DNA from: Christensenella sp. UBA7102
Lineage (GTDB): Bacteria > Bacillota > Clostridia > Christensenellales > UBA1750
Assembly: GCA_002492415.1 (NCBI GenBank)
Contig: DKYK01000081.1
Location: 58,465-89,196 of the forward strand
Length of the DNA stretch: 30,732 bases
Direction: 5' to 3'
A program made the position numbers and the translations under genes. Of this stretch, positions 6,474-15,800 are shown in pieces (the first letter of the stretch is position 1; every line of letters starts with the position of its first letter). The notes beneath the pieces were generated by a model. That model saw only the letters and a list, made by a program, of their open reading frames with translations. It was not told the DNA's origin and ran no database searches.

Positions 6474-8729
6474 ATGCTGCTGAACGGAGCGTGGAAGCTG
6501 TATTTTGAAGCCGAGCACGAGGGCATGGCGGACATCCCGGCGCGCATCGGGAACATGCCCTGCATCCAGGCGCAGGTGCCGGGAGACGCGGTGCTGGACC
6601 TGGTGCGCGCGGGGCTGGAACCGCACCCATACTGGGACCAGAATATCTATCGATTCCGTAAATACGAGTTCTATCATTGGTGGTATGTGCGCGAGTTTGA
6701 CGCGCCGGACACATTTGCCGGAAAAGCTGCGGAGCTCGTGCTGCACGGCGTCAACACCATGGCCGACGTATTCCTCAACGGCGTGAAGCTGGGCTCCTGC
6801 CGGGACATGATGATCGAGCACGCCTTCCGCGTTGAAGATGCGCTGCGGCCCGGCGAACGCAACGTGCTTTCCGTGCACATCCGCTCGGCGATGAACGCGG
6901 CACGGGACGCGGATTTGCCCGTAGGCGCGGGCGGCGGCGAGCACTGCGACGAGATCGCCGCTCTGCGCATGCCTCCGCACTGCTTTGGCTGGGACATCAT
7001 GCCCCGGCTGCTGTCGGCGGGGTTATGGCGCGACGTGGAGCTGCGCATCCTGCCCGAAAACCGCATTACGCAGGCCTACTATGCCACGATGAGCGCGGAT
7101 GAACGGCGGGCGCGTCTGGCAATTAAGTGCCGCTTTGTGTCCGACAACCCCATGCTGGAAGGGCTGAGCGTGCGTGTGCACGGCGTGTGCGGGAACAGCG
7201 CGTTTGAATGGGAGAGCCCTGCGCGCTACACCAGCCTGGATGGCACGGCGGAGGTGGAAAGCCCGAAGCTGTGGTGGCCGCGCGGCTATGGCGATCAGCC
7301 GCTCTATACCGTGACGATGGAGCTGCGCCAGGGCGATACCGTGCTGGATGCGCGCACCGAGCGCATCGGCATCCGCCGCCTGGACATCGAGCACGTGATG
7401 AAACCCGGCCCCCAAGGGCAGTTCAAGGTATTGTGCAACGGCGTGTTCATCCTGTGCAAGGGCAGCAACTGGGTGCCGCTGTCGGCACTGCACAGCCAGG
7501 ACGCCGCGCGCTATGACCGGGCGCTGGGACTGTTTGCCGATATGGGCTGCAACATCGTGCGCTGCTGGGGCGGCAACGTGGTGGAGGACCATCGCTTTTT
7601 CGACCTGTGCGACGAGTTGGGCATTCTGGTGTGGCAGGACTTTCCGATGGCCTGCGCCACCTATCCGCAGGAGAGGTGGTTTTTTGACCTCATTGAAAAA
7701 GAGGCGGCCAGCATCGTCAAAAAGCTGCGCAACCATCCCAGCCTTCTGCTGTGGGCGGGCGACAACGAGGTGGACGAGCGTTACGTGCAGCTGGAGTATG
7801 CGGACGAACGCAACAACCATAACGACATCACACGCGACGTACTGCCCCGCGTCATTCGAAATCACGATCCCTACCGGAAGTTTCTTCCCTCCTCTCCCTA
7901 CATTCCGGAGGGACTCCCGCGCTATGCGGTGCCGGAGCAGCACAACTGGGGCGCGCGGGCATACTTCAAGGACGACTTCTATAAGCATACGCGGGCGCAT
8001 TTCATTTCCGAGTGCGGCTATCATGGCTGTCCAGCACCCGAGATGCTGCGCGAATTCCTGCCGGAGGACAAGCTCTGGCCCTGGCGAAACGATTCCTGGG
8101 ACACCCACAACACCGAAAACCTGCAAAACGTGCGCCGCAGCTACAACCGCAACGAGCTGATGGCCGACCAGGTGCGCATCCTGACGGGCAGCGCGCCCGG
8201 CACGCTGGAGGAATTCTCCCGCCTGTCGCAGCTTTCGCAGGCGGAAGCCAAGAAATTCTTCGTCGAGCGCACGCGCATCTTAAAGGGCGGGCGCACGGGC
8301 ATCATCTGGTGGAATATGCTCGACGGCTGGCCGCAGATCTCCGACGCCATCGTGGACCACAGTTTTCGTAAAAAGTTGGCCTATACCTGGCTGCGTCGCG
8401 TGCATGTGCCCATCTGCCTGATGCTGGACGAGACGCGCGACTGGGGCCACGACATCGTGCTGGGCAATGACAGCCGCAGCGACGCTGAGGTGGATTGGCG
8501 CGTTGTAGACGGCGAGACCGGCGAGGCGCTGGCGCAAGGCCATTTTCACTCCCAAGCTAATGAGAGCGCCGTGGTGGGCAGTCTGCGCGAGCTGGCGGGC
8601 ACGCAGCGGCTCTATCTGCTGCGCTGGACGGTAAACGGCGAACAATTTGTGAACCACTACATTTCGGGCTTTCCGCCTTATGACGCTGCCACGCTGCTGC
8701 GCTGGACGGACATCATTGAAAAACTATAA
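6474..8729 (+). CDS. Glycoside hydrolase family 2, beta-mannosidase-like
   Basis: 751 residues from the ATG at 6474. It has the GH2 order: N-terminal jelly roll (GAWKLYFEA onward, with VNTMADVFLNGVKLG), an immunoglobulin-like domain, and a TIM barrel from about residue 320. The acid/base Glu is in LLLWAGDNE (E432) and the nucleophile Glu in HFISECGYHG (E513). The pattern is nearest to beta-mannosidases, whose usual motif is W-x-GNNE; GDNE is a variant. At about 750 residues it is shorter than the usual 820-880. It has no signal peptide, so it probably works in the cytoplasm on imported beta-mannosides or related oligosaccharides. The start is chosen because GGGAGGG (6460-6466) lies 7 bases upstream; an earlier ATG at 6453 overlaps the previous stop. 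Substrate uncertain. Confidence 0.85.
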   Translation: MLLNGAWKLYFEAEHEGMADIPARIGNMPCIQAQVPGDAVLDLVRAGLEPHPYWDQNIYRFRKYEFYHWWYVREFDAPDTFAGKAAELVLHGVNTMADVFLNGVKLGSCRDMMIEHAFRVEDALRPGERNVLSVHIRSAMNAARDADLPVGAGGGEHCDEIAALRMPPHCFGWDIMPRLLSAGLWRDVELRILPENRITQAYYATMSADERRARLAIKCRFVSDNPMLEGLSVRVHGVCGNSAFEWESPARYTSLDGTAEVESPKLWWPRGYGDQPLYTVTMELRQGDTVLDARTERIGIRRLDIEHVMKPGPQGQFKVLCNGVFILCKGSNWVPLSALHSQDAARYDRALGLFADMGCNIVRCWGGNVVEDHRFFDLCDELGILVWQDFPMACATYPQERWFFDLIEKEAASIVKKLRNHPSLLLWAGDNEVDERYVQLEYADERNNHNDITRDVLPRVIRNHDPYRKFLPSSPYIPEGLPRYAVPEQHNWGARAYFKDDFYKHTRAHFISECGYHGCPAPEMLREFLPEDKLWPWRNDSWDTHNTENLQNVRRSYNRNELMADQVRILTGSAPGTLEEFSRLSQLSQAEAKKFFVERTRILKGGRTGIIWWNMLDGWPQISDAIVDHSFRKKLAYTWLRRVHVPICLMLDETRDWGHDIVLGNDSRSDAEVDWRVVDGETGEALAQGHFHSQANESAVVGSLRELAGTQRLYLLRWTVNGEQFVNHYISGFPPYDAATLLRWTDIIEKL

Positions 8730-8741
8730 GGAGAACCTTTC

Positions 8742-9686
8742 ATGGGCATCTATGTGGGATTTGACATCGGCGGCACGAAATGCGCCGCGGTGACGGGTCT
8801 GGCGCAGGGCGGGGACATCCGCATTCTCTCCCGCGAAACCTTTGCAACGCCTGCGGACCAGGTTAAGGCAATGGAGCGCCTCTGCGCGCTGGCGGAAAGC
8901 ATGGCTGACGGCCAACCGATTCTGGGCGTCGGCATCTCCTCGGGCGGGCCGATGGACGCGGCGGCGGGCACACTGTGTAATCCGCCCAACCTGTCCGGCT
9001 GGAGCGGCCTTTCGCTGACGGAATTTGCCGGGCGCCGCCTGCACGCTCCCGCTGTGCTGGAAAACGACGCCAACGCCTGTGCGCTGGCCGAATGGCGCTG
9101 GGGCGCGGGAAAGGGCAGCCGCATCATGCTCTTCCTGACGTTTGGCACGGGCTTGGGCGCGGGCATCGTGCTGGACGGGCACGTGCTGCGCGGCGCGTGC
9201 GGCAATGCGGGGGAGCTCGGACACTGGCGCCTGGCCGAGAGCGGACCGGCGGGCTATGGCAAGATGGGCGCGTTCGAGGGCTTCTGCTCGGGCGGCGGCA
9301 TCGCGCAGCTGGCGCGGGCGACGGGCGCGGCCTGGGCGCAGCGCGGGCAAGCTCCCAAGTGGCTGAGCGGCGAGGTCACGGCAAAAGCTGTGGCGCAGGC
9401 CGCGTTTGCGGGCGATGAAGCCGCTCTTGAGGTATTTGACGAGAGCGCCCGCCGCCTGGGTCAGGGGCTCGCACTGGTCATTGACTTGCTCAATCCTGAC
9501 TGCATCGTCGTCGGCTCAGTCTATGCGCGAAGCGAAGCGCTGTTTCAACGCGAGCTGCACCGCGTGCTCCGGCGCGAGGCGCTGCCTGCTTCTCTGGCCG
9601 CATGCCGCATCCTGCCGGCGGCCTTGGGCGATGCCATCGGCGACTACGCCGCGCTCTCTCTGGCTGTGCAGGCCGCGCAAGGATAA
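8742..9686 (+). CDS. ROK-family sugar kinase
   Basis: 314 residues. The N-terminal ATP-binding DIGGTK (8-13), the catalytic Asp in LENDANACAL (D109), the phosphate-2 loop TFGTGLGAG (133-141) and the hexose-binding GELGH (157-161) are all present. The zinc-binding cysteine motif of typical ROK glucokinases (CGCGxxGCxE) is replaced by GYGKMGAFEGFCSGG, so the usual zinc site is lost. This points away from the classical glucokinase and leaves the sugar open; mannose or an amino sugar would fit the neighbouring GH2 enzyme, but that is inference. It starts 12 bases after the GH2 gene with AAGGAGA upstream and closes the operon. Confidence 0.85.
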   Translation: MGIYVGFDIGGTKCAAVTGLAQGGDIRILSRETFATPADQVKAMERLCALAESMADGQPILGVGISSGGPMDAAAGTLCNPPNLSGWSGLSLTEFAGRRLHAPAVLENDANACALAEWRWGAGKGSRIMLFLTFGTGLGAGIVLDGHVLRGACGNAGELGHWRLAESGPAGYGKMGAFEGFCSGGGIAQLARATGAAWAQRGQAPKWLSGEVTAKAVAQAAFAGDEAALEVFDESARRLGQGLALVIDLLNPDCIVVGSVYARSEALFQRELHRVLRREALPASLAACRILPAALGDAIGDYAALSLAVQAAQG

Positions 9687-9709
9687 CTCGAATAAACCAA
9701 ATGCAAAGA

Positions 9710-9743
9710 AACGGCGCAACCCTTTGAGCAGGATTGCGCCGTT
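9710..9743. terminator. Hairpin between converging genes
   Basis: AACGGCGCAA (9710-9719) pairs perfectly with TTGCGCCGTT (9734-9743) around a 14-base loop. The U-rich side (TTTCTTTG) is on the minus strand, so it works best as the terminator of the lipoprotein gene. It may also end the ROK operon. Confidence 0.7.
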
Positions 9744-9800
9744 AAGTCGTGAATAAAAAAGAGAGAGACTGCCGGACCTTGCCGGCCGGTCGGATGTCGC

Positions 9801-10391
9801 TTAGTTCAGCGTAAAGGATGCCAACATGGCCTCCAGCGCCTCGGCGTGCGCACCGCCCACGCTCTGGACCGTCAGCGCGAGCGCACTGCCGTCCGACAGA
9901 TTGATCAGGTACACGTCGGTCTTTGTGTCGCCGCTTTCATTGCTGCTCGCCGCCGCGGTATATTCGCCTGCGCCCAGTTTCGTTTCTTCCGCTCCGTCGC
10001 CCAAGTGCTCCGCTGTATAGGCTTCCACTTCTTCCGCGGCAAGATACTGCACCGTGAGCACGGCATCGCTGCTGCCGTCGATCGGCGCATAGGTATCTGT
10101 GCTGTCTTTTGCCGTCAGCGCGAACACCGCCGTGTCGTACTCAATCGTGTAGACCGGCGTCTCGGCCCCAGGTACCGCTTCCGGACTGCCGTTGGGTTCC
10201 AATGCGGGATCCGCTGCGGGATCTGCGGAAGGATCCGTGGCAGGGTCTGCGGAGGGCTCGGCCGTGGGCTGCACGGTGGGCTCAGCGGTTGGGCTCGCGG
10301 GATCCGCGGTAGGCGTGGTCTTTTGCGTACTGCAGCCCGCAAAGGTCAGCAGCACCGCCGCGCACAGCAGGGTGGACAGTAGCTTTTTCAT
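9801..10391 (-). CDS. Lipoprotein with Pro-rich tetrapeptide repeats, unknown function
   Basis: 196 residues. A type II signal peptide with lipobox TFAGC (lipidated Cys 20) is followed by a low-complexity stalk of x-x-x-Pro units (PTAEP, PSADP, PATDP type) to about residue 75. A globular C-terminal domain of about 115 residues has no recognised family; its sequence alternates short strands and acidic turns and ends EAMLASFTLN. It should be tethered outside the membrane with the stalk spanning the wall. The ATG at 10391 is chosen over GTG at 10400 because the GAGGTGA ribosome-binding site covers the latter. It lies 166 bases after the histidine kinase gene on the same strand; whether it is co-transcribed with the kinase is unclear. 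Confidence 0.78.
   Translation of the reverse strand: MKKLLSTLLCAAVLLTFAGCSTQKTTPTADPASPTAEPTVQPTAEPSADPATDPSADPAADPALEPNGSPEAVPGAETPVYTIEYDTAVFALTAKDSTDTYAPIDGSSDAVLTVQYLAAEEVEAYTAEHLGDGAEETKLGAGEYTAAASSNESGDTKTDVYLINLSDGSALALTVQSVGGAHAEALEAMLASFTLN
10195..10312 (-). repeat. In-gene 12-base-period repeat coding for x-x-x-Pro
   Basis: Short degenerate units such as gcggGATCCG and gcggGCTCGG repeat in step with four codons. They code for the Ala/Asp/Glu/Thr-Pro stalk of the lipoprotein. Such tracts often vary in copy number between strains. Confidence 0.7.
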
Positions 10392-10420
10392 CACAATCAC
10401 CTCTTCGAGTAGGATTCGGC

Positions 10421-10441
10421 GTTTCCTCTCAGAGAAGAAAC
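10421..10441. other. Near-perfect palindrome in the lipoprotein leader
   Basis: A 21-base sequence with arms GTTTCCTCTC and GAGAAGAAAC pairs at 9 of 10 positions around one central base. It lies 30-50 bases before the lipoprotein ATG and could be an operator or a leader RNA hairpin. Confidence 0.4.
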
Positions 10442-10510
10442 GTCTGCATCATACACGAGGCAGGCGTTCTATTTGTTATGAACATAGAAATAATATTTTG
10501 TGAAGCTTCG

Positions 10511-10560
10511 TGACGGATGTGTGATGCAGCGGCGCTTTGTCCGGGTTTAGCGATCCGTCA
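10511..10560. other. Inverted repeat at the end of the histidine kinase gene
   Basis: TGACGGAT (10511-10518) and ATCCGTCA (10553-10560) form an 8-bp stem around a 34-base loop, starting at the kinase stop codon. Without a clear U-run it is a doubtful terminator or attenuator. Confidence 0.3.
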
Positions 10561-11892
10561 ACCATCCGCAATATTGAGCAGGACGGATACGCGGAAGCGG
10601 CCGTCTTTCGGCTCGATTTCCAGCAGGCCGTCGTACTGCGCCGCGATGTTCCGGACGGATTCCAGACCGATGCCCAATCCCTTTCGCTTGGAAGAGAGGT
10701 AGCGGCCGTTCGCGTCCTGCACCGGTTCCCGGCCATAGGTATTCTCAATCTGGATAAAGAGCGCGTCCGGCTGCATCTTTGTCTTTACGCAGATCTGTGC
10801 CGGCCGGTCCCGGACGGTCTGGCAGGCTTCCAGCGCGTTTTCCAGAAGATTGCCCAGCAAGGCCGAAATCACGCTGTCAGGGATGGCGATGCGCTCCGGA
10901 AGAGAGGCGAATACAGAAAAATCGATCCGCTTTTCCTCCGCCTGCTGCGCGAAGTAGGTCAGCAGGACATTGACTGCGTTGTGCTTGCAGAAAAAGAGCG
11001 TGCTGTTGCCGGGGAGCGTCTGTTTATAGTCCTGCAGATACGCGTGCAGCCTGTCGTATTCCCCGCGGGTTAAGTATTCATCCAGGATCGCGATGTGGTG
11101 GCGAAGGTCGTGGCGGGCTTGACGCGTCGCGGTAATCTGTCGGTTGAGGTTTTCATACTGCAGGTTCTGAATCTCCAGCTGATGGGTCTGCGCGGTTAGC
11201 GCGCGGTTTCTCTCCTGCTCGTTGACTAACACGATGATGGTGTGGTAGACGAGGAAGGCGCCCAGGTTGATGCACAGCAAAAAGAGGGCGGAGGAGGGCT
11301 CCAGCGCAATTTCCAGCGAGGATTTCTCGCTTCCGTAAATTTGCCAGAACCACAGCAGATAAAAGGTGGTGGGGATCAGCCAAAGGTAATTCCAGGAGGA
11401 TGCGCCCGCCTGCTTGGTGATTCCGTCCGAATAGGTTCTGCGGAAATACAGCAACAGCGGAACGGCTACCGCGAGGGTGACCCATATCATGCAGACCGAG
11501 CTTGTCCAGCGATAGGGCTGCAGGGCCATATCCCGGCCAAAGATCAGCCCCTCCGCGCACTTGGCCACGACGCAGACGACGTTGGAGACATTGGAGAGCA
11601 TCAGAAGCGTAAAGAGCGTCTTTCCGAAAGCGGCGTTTACGGCGGTAAAATAGAACAGTGCATAGACGACGGTAGAGATAAAGGAGAGAAGTCCCTTGCT
11701 TACAAGGGGAAGAAAAGCGGCTGCAAGGCCCAGACCGATCTGGATGACGGTCAGCAACGCAATCAGCAGCAAGGTCACGGGCTTTGAAAACCGGAGCTGC
11801 CTGCGAAACGGATAGAGGGCGAATAGCAAAAAAGGATGCAGATTCAGTACGGAATACAGTGCGACTTCCAGCACTCGATACGGCAGGGGCAT
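10558..11892 (-). CDS. AgrC-like GHKL sensor histidine kinase
   Basis: 444 residues from the ATG at 11892. About six to seven membrane helices cover residues 10-225. They are followed by a short coiled linker and the GHKL kinase core: the phospho-acceptor region ARHDLRHHI (His 261), the N-box LLGNLLENALEA (Asn 352) and the G-box KRKGLGIGLESV. This is the histidine protein kinase 10 (AgrC/VirS) layout, in which the membrane part usually senses a peptide. No agrB, agrD or other peptide-export gene is seen nearby, so the signal is unknown. Start and preceding stop overlap as TGATG, and GGAGGT lies 10 bases upstream, so it is coupled to the response regulator. Confidence 0.92.
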   Translation of the reverse strand: MPLPYRVLEVALYSVLNLHPFLLFALYPFRRQLRFSKPVTLLLIALLTVIQIGLGLAAAFLPLVSKGLLSFISTVVYALFYFTAVNAAFGKTLFTLLMLSNVSNVVCVVAKCAEGLIFGRDMALQPYRWTSSVCMIWVTLAVAVPLLLYFRRTYSDGITKQAGASSWNYLWLIPTTFYLLWFWQIYGSEKSSLEIALEPSSALFLLCINLGAFLVYHTIIVLVNEQERNRALTAQTHQLEIQNLQYENLNRQITATRQARHDLRHHIAILDEYLTRGEYDRLHAYLQDYKQTLPGNSTLFFCKHNAVNVLLTYFAQQAEEKRIDFSVFASLPERIAIPDSVISALLGNLLENALEACQTVRDRPAQICVKTKMQPDALFIQIENTYGREPVQDANGRYLSSKRKGLGIGLESVRNIAAQYDGLLEIEPKDGRFRVSVLLNIADG

Positions 11893-12617
11893 CACGGCTC
11901 TACCTCCATCCGCATTTTATCAAAGCGGAAGCGCGTGTAGGCGCTCTGCGCTTCCTTTGATTTCCTTCGGGCGACGGGGATTGTCTTGCCGTCGCTCATG
12001 AGGAAAAGGTCTTTCGCCAGTTTCTCGGTTTCGTAAAAATTGATGATGATTCCCTTGATGGGCGTAAAAAAATAGGGAGAAGGGAGCAAAAGACGCTCCG
12101 CATCCGACTGGGAACAGCGCACGCGGTGCGCATCCTTGTTTTTTAAATAAAAGGTGACCACATGGTTGTGGTAATCCGTATAGAGAATGTCCCGCAGGGT
12201 CACCAGATGGCCGTCCGGTAGCGTAAGCACCTGCGGCCGCTCCGTGCGCTCCGGGCTCAGGCGCTCCAGCATTTGGGCCAGCCCCTGCGCCGAAACAGGT
12301 TTGCGCAGGTAATACTGTGCGTTTACCTCATAGCTCTCGGCAGCAAACTCATTGCTGGTGGTGCAGAACACCAGGCGAATCTCACGGTCCGCGCTGCGGA
12401 CTTTCCGGGCAGCCTCAACGCCCGTCATTCCGTCCATGAATACATCCAGGATCGCCGCATCGTACGCTCCCGGCTCATAGGCGCGGAAGAACTCCTCCCC
12501 GCTGGAGAATCCGTCAATGGTATTGTACAAATACCCCTTCTCCTTGAGCAGCCGCGCAAGCAGATCCGCTATCCTTTCGCGCTGGGCGCCGTCGTCGTCC
12601 ACCAATGCGATTCTCAT
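11892..12617 (-). CDS. LytTR-family response regulator
   Basis: 241 residues. The receiver domain (1-120) has the acidic pocket DDD at 7-9, the phospho-acceptor Asp 58 in AILDVFMDGMTG and the conserved LRKP lysine. The C-terminal half (about 140-241) is a LytTR DNA-binding domain, with ILYTDYHNHVVTFYLKN and FTPIKGIIINF. Proteins of this kind bind pairs of short direct repeats and usually control surface, toxin or competence genes. The start at 12617 has a GGAGGAG site (12623-12629) and fits a promoter starting transcription near 12648; an earlier in-frame ATG at 12683 lies at the promoter's -35 box and is rejected. It is divergent from the large surface-protein gene, a likely target. Confidence 0.93.
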   Translation of the reverse strand: MRIALVDDDGAQRERIADLLARLLKEKGYLYNTIDGFSSGEEFFRAYEPGAYDAAILDVFMDGMTGVEAARKVRSADREIRLVFCTTSNEFAAESYEVNAQYYLRKPVSAQGLAQMLERLSPERTERPQVLTLPDGHLVTLRDILYTDYHNHVVTFYLKNKDAHRVRCSQSDAERLLLPSPYFFTPIKGIIINFYETEKLAKDLFLMSDGKTIPVARRKSKEAQSAYTRFRFDKMRMEVEP

Positions 12618-12654
12618 GCTGTCTCCTCCAAAACACGCCCGGAAATTAACTTGC

Positions 12655-12683
12655 ATTATAGCAAATCGGGCGGCAGGAATCAA
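12655..12683 (-). promoter_or_regulatory. Promoter of the two-component operon
   Basis: On the minus strand TTGATT (12678-12683) and a perfect TATAAT (12655-12660) are separated by 17 bases. The leader to the response-regulator ATG would be about 31 bases. Confidence 0.82.
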
Positions 12684-12712
12684 ATTATTTTGTCGGGCGA
12701 AGGCGCGGTTTA

Positions 12713-12743
12713 CCGATCAAGTCGTTTTTCAGCCGATTGAGTC
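12713..12743. promoter_or_regulatory. Direct repeat, candidate LytTR binding site
   Basis: CCGATCAAGTC (12713-12723) and CCGATTGAGTC (12733-12743) agree at 9 of 11 positions and start exactly 20 bases apart, about two helical turns. LytTR regulators bind paired direct repeats with this kind of spacing. The repeats lie between the divergent promoters, just before where a -35 box of the surface gene would be. The bases do not match the AgrA consensus, which is expected for a different regulator. Confidence 0.45.
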
Positions 12744-12773
12744 AAGCAGGATGATTTGCAGTGTAAAAAAAGG

Positions 12774-12779
12774 TATACT
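12774..12779 (+). promoter_or_regulatory. Likely -10 box of the surface-protein gene
   Basis: TATACT, 5 of 6 to consensus, stands about 90 bases before the ATG. There is no good -35 at 17 bases, which is typical of an activator-dependent promoter. The leader contains the 12-base palindrome CACGCATGCGTG at 12821-12832. Confidence 0.45.
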
Positions 12780-12867
12780 ATCCTGCGATGAGCGGTGGAT
12801 TCGGACAGCGGCACTGGGTACACGCATGCGTGCTGGTGTGCTGCGATTCGCTTGGGAGGAGTATTTT

Positions 12868-15800
12868 ATGAAAAAAAGAGAAAAGCTTTGGGCGATCGCG
12901 TTGGCGCTGGTGCTGATGGTAAGCCTGCTGCCGGGCAGGGCCTTGGCCGAAGGTGATGCCTCAGCGCCGTGGACGGATTATGCTGCGGATAGCTTTGACG
13001 GCGGCGCCGGCACGCAGGAGGATCCTTATCAGATTGCTACGGCGGGACAGCTGGCGAAGCTTGCGCTCGACGTCAATCAGAACGTGAACTACGACGGAAT
13101 GTACTTTGTGCTGACAGACCATATCGATCTATCCGCGCACCGCTGGGTTCCGATCGGCACAGGCAATCGCAACGGAGGCGTATTCTTCAAGGGCCATTTT
13201 GACGGAGGGTCTCATACGATTGGTAGCCTTTCTGTGGAGGAAACCTCGGGGGACAACCAACTTGCGGGACTGTTTGGCGGGATCGCCTCTTCTTCTGCAG
13301 GATCCGCGGCGGTGAAGGATCTGACCATTCTCGCTACCACAATAAAAGCCGCTGGAGAAAACAGCGCGGCAGGGATCCTCGCAGGAAGCATAGAAGGCTC
13401 GGGAACGGCTGTAACAAACTGCAGTGTCTTCTACGGAACGGTAACGTCTGACTGCTGTGCCGGCGGTCTGGCAGGGCATACGAGTTTTACCAGCTACACC
13501 GGGTGTCACGTTGTGGGCGCAACCGTAACTGGCACAGGCAACGTCGGCGGTTTTGTAGGGGACGATTTCCATGGATGCTATGAAGGGTGCACTGCGACAG
13601 GCGCGGTGAGCGGCAGCTGGTCTTTGGGCGGCTTTGCGGGCAGCTCCTATGGAGACGCAGTGTTCAATAAATGCGAGGCGGGCGCAGCCGTAACCGCAGA
13701 CAACTGGCATGTGGGCGGATTCATTGGTTATATGGAACAGAACGTGCTGATAAAAAACTGCGTCGCCACCGGGAATGTAGAAAGTACAGTAACCGCCTTT
13801 GAACCAAGGGTCGGCGGTTTTGCAGGCGCCAATGGGAACTTGGGCGATGCGACCTCGACCATCCAAAACTGCCATGCAAGCGGCATAGTGACGTCGTCGT
13901 TTGAAGCAGGCGGCTTTCTGGGGCATGACGTGGGCGGCGTGATAAAGGAATGCTCTTATAACGCAGAGGGGAACCCCGGCCTGGACCCCGTCGGAACGCG
14001 GTTCGAGGGCGTGACGGAGAGCGCCGGGATTCAGAAAGCTACTGCCCAGGAAGTGAAGGCCAATATTTGCATGGATTATAATGGTGAACATGCGTTTGGC
14101 GAGTGGCAAACTGTATCGAAACCTCAAAACGGGCAGCCGGGGGAAGAAACGCGTACCTGCACGGCGTGCAATACGGTGGAAACGAGAGAGAAATGGCCGG
14201 ACCTCCAGTTGAACGCAGCTTCCGCAGATGAGGGCGATCTGGACACAGACGGGTATCACTGGGACGCAGCCAGCCATACGCTGACCTTGAAGGACTCCGC
14301 AAAGTTTGGCACTGTGATCCTGCCGGGAAACGTTCCGGTTACTGTGGTAACAAGCGGAGACAATCATTTTGGTGGCTTGGGCATTAAAAAAAGTGAGAAT
14401 GGTTACGGATCCATAATGAACATAACCATCTCGGGCAGCGGCACGCTGACGGTTGATGAACGAATCGGTAATGGTGTGAATGGCGATGCGCTGACCATTG
14501 AAAAGGGCGCTGCACTTGTGGCTAAGGACGGAATCGCCATCGGCGGCTCCGGCGGAGTGGATTCCACAGTCACCGTAAAGGGGAAGCTGACGGCGGTGTC
14601 GCAGGGCATGAGTTCTACCTTATTCGTCGGAAAAGTGGCGGTAGAAAGCACCGGCGTGCTGTCCGTTTCAGGGCAGAGCGGCGTCGCTCTGAATGGGATG
14701 CCGCAAGATTCCCCGCGGGTTTACGAGGAGGCTTTTGTTATCAGGGAGGGCGGCGCTTTCCATGCGGACTGCAGTGAATATGCTGTCTGCGTATACACTG
14801 CCCATATGGACGCGCCCCTGACAGCTGAGGATGCTCAAAGCATAATCGTCTTGCCAGACCTTTATCTGCCGGTGGATTATGAGCGAAAAGTGATCGGAAC
14901 TCCGGATCAGTACGGCATTACCATCGCGGAGAAAGATGCAAATACGAGCTTTGGAACAGAAGGAATAATCGACGCGGCAGGTAAAATCAGTCTCGCTGCC
15001 CATGCGCATGTATTGACGCAGGTTCCCGCCAAGGCGGCCACCTGTACAGAGGACGGAAACGAAGTATACTGGACCTGCAGTCGCTGTAATCGGTACTATG
15101 AGGATGCGGCGGGTACGACGGAAACCACAAAGGACGAAATAACCATTGCTGCGCTTAAACATAGCTTTGGCAAAACGATCGAGTATGACGATACGGGCCA
15201 CTGGCATATCTGCGACCGATGCGGCGCTCCGGATACGCCCCAGGAGCACCAGTTTATCAACTACGTCTCCAACAACGACGCCACCTGCACGCAGGACGGA
15301 ACTAAGACGGCCACTTGCGAGTCCTGCCAAGCGACCAACACGATGGCGGACGACGGTTCCAAGAAGCCGCACACACTGACACGTCACGAGGCCAAGTCGG
15401 CGACCTGCACCTCTGCGGGCAATGTGGAGTACTACAGCTGCTCCGCGTGCGGCAAGAATTATGCCGATGAAGCGGGCAGCAATGTGCTGGACAAAGTAGC
15501 GACGGACATCGACCCGAACAAACACCCCGCGCTTGCGCATCACGAGGCCCAAGCCGCCACCTGCATTGCGGGGGGCATTGCGGCGCACTACAGCTGCCCT
15601 GCGTGCGGCAAGGTCTTCGCCGATGCAGACGGCGCCACGGTTCTGGACAAGGTGACGACGCCCATCGATCCCGATAACCACGCGCTCGTGCACCACGCGG
15701 CCCAGGCCCCTACCTGCACCGCGGATGGCAACATCGAATACTGGCGCTGCAGCGCCTGCGGAAAGTTCTACTCGGATGCGGCCCACAGCCAGGAGATCAC

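Noticed and set aside
10195..10312. Short repeats as a possible CRISPR-like array
   Set aside because: The 12-base period is in step with codons inside a lipoprotein gene and there are no spacers.
12517..12867. A 117-codon N-terminal extension of the surface protein
   Set aside because: It runs through the divergent promoter region, and the ATG at 12868 has a strong ribosome-binding site followed directly by a clean signal peptide.
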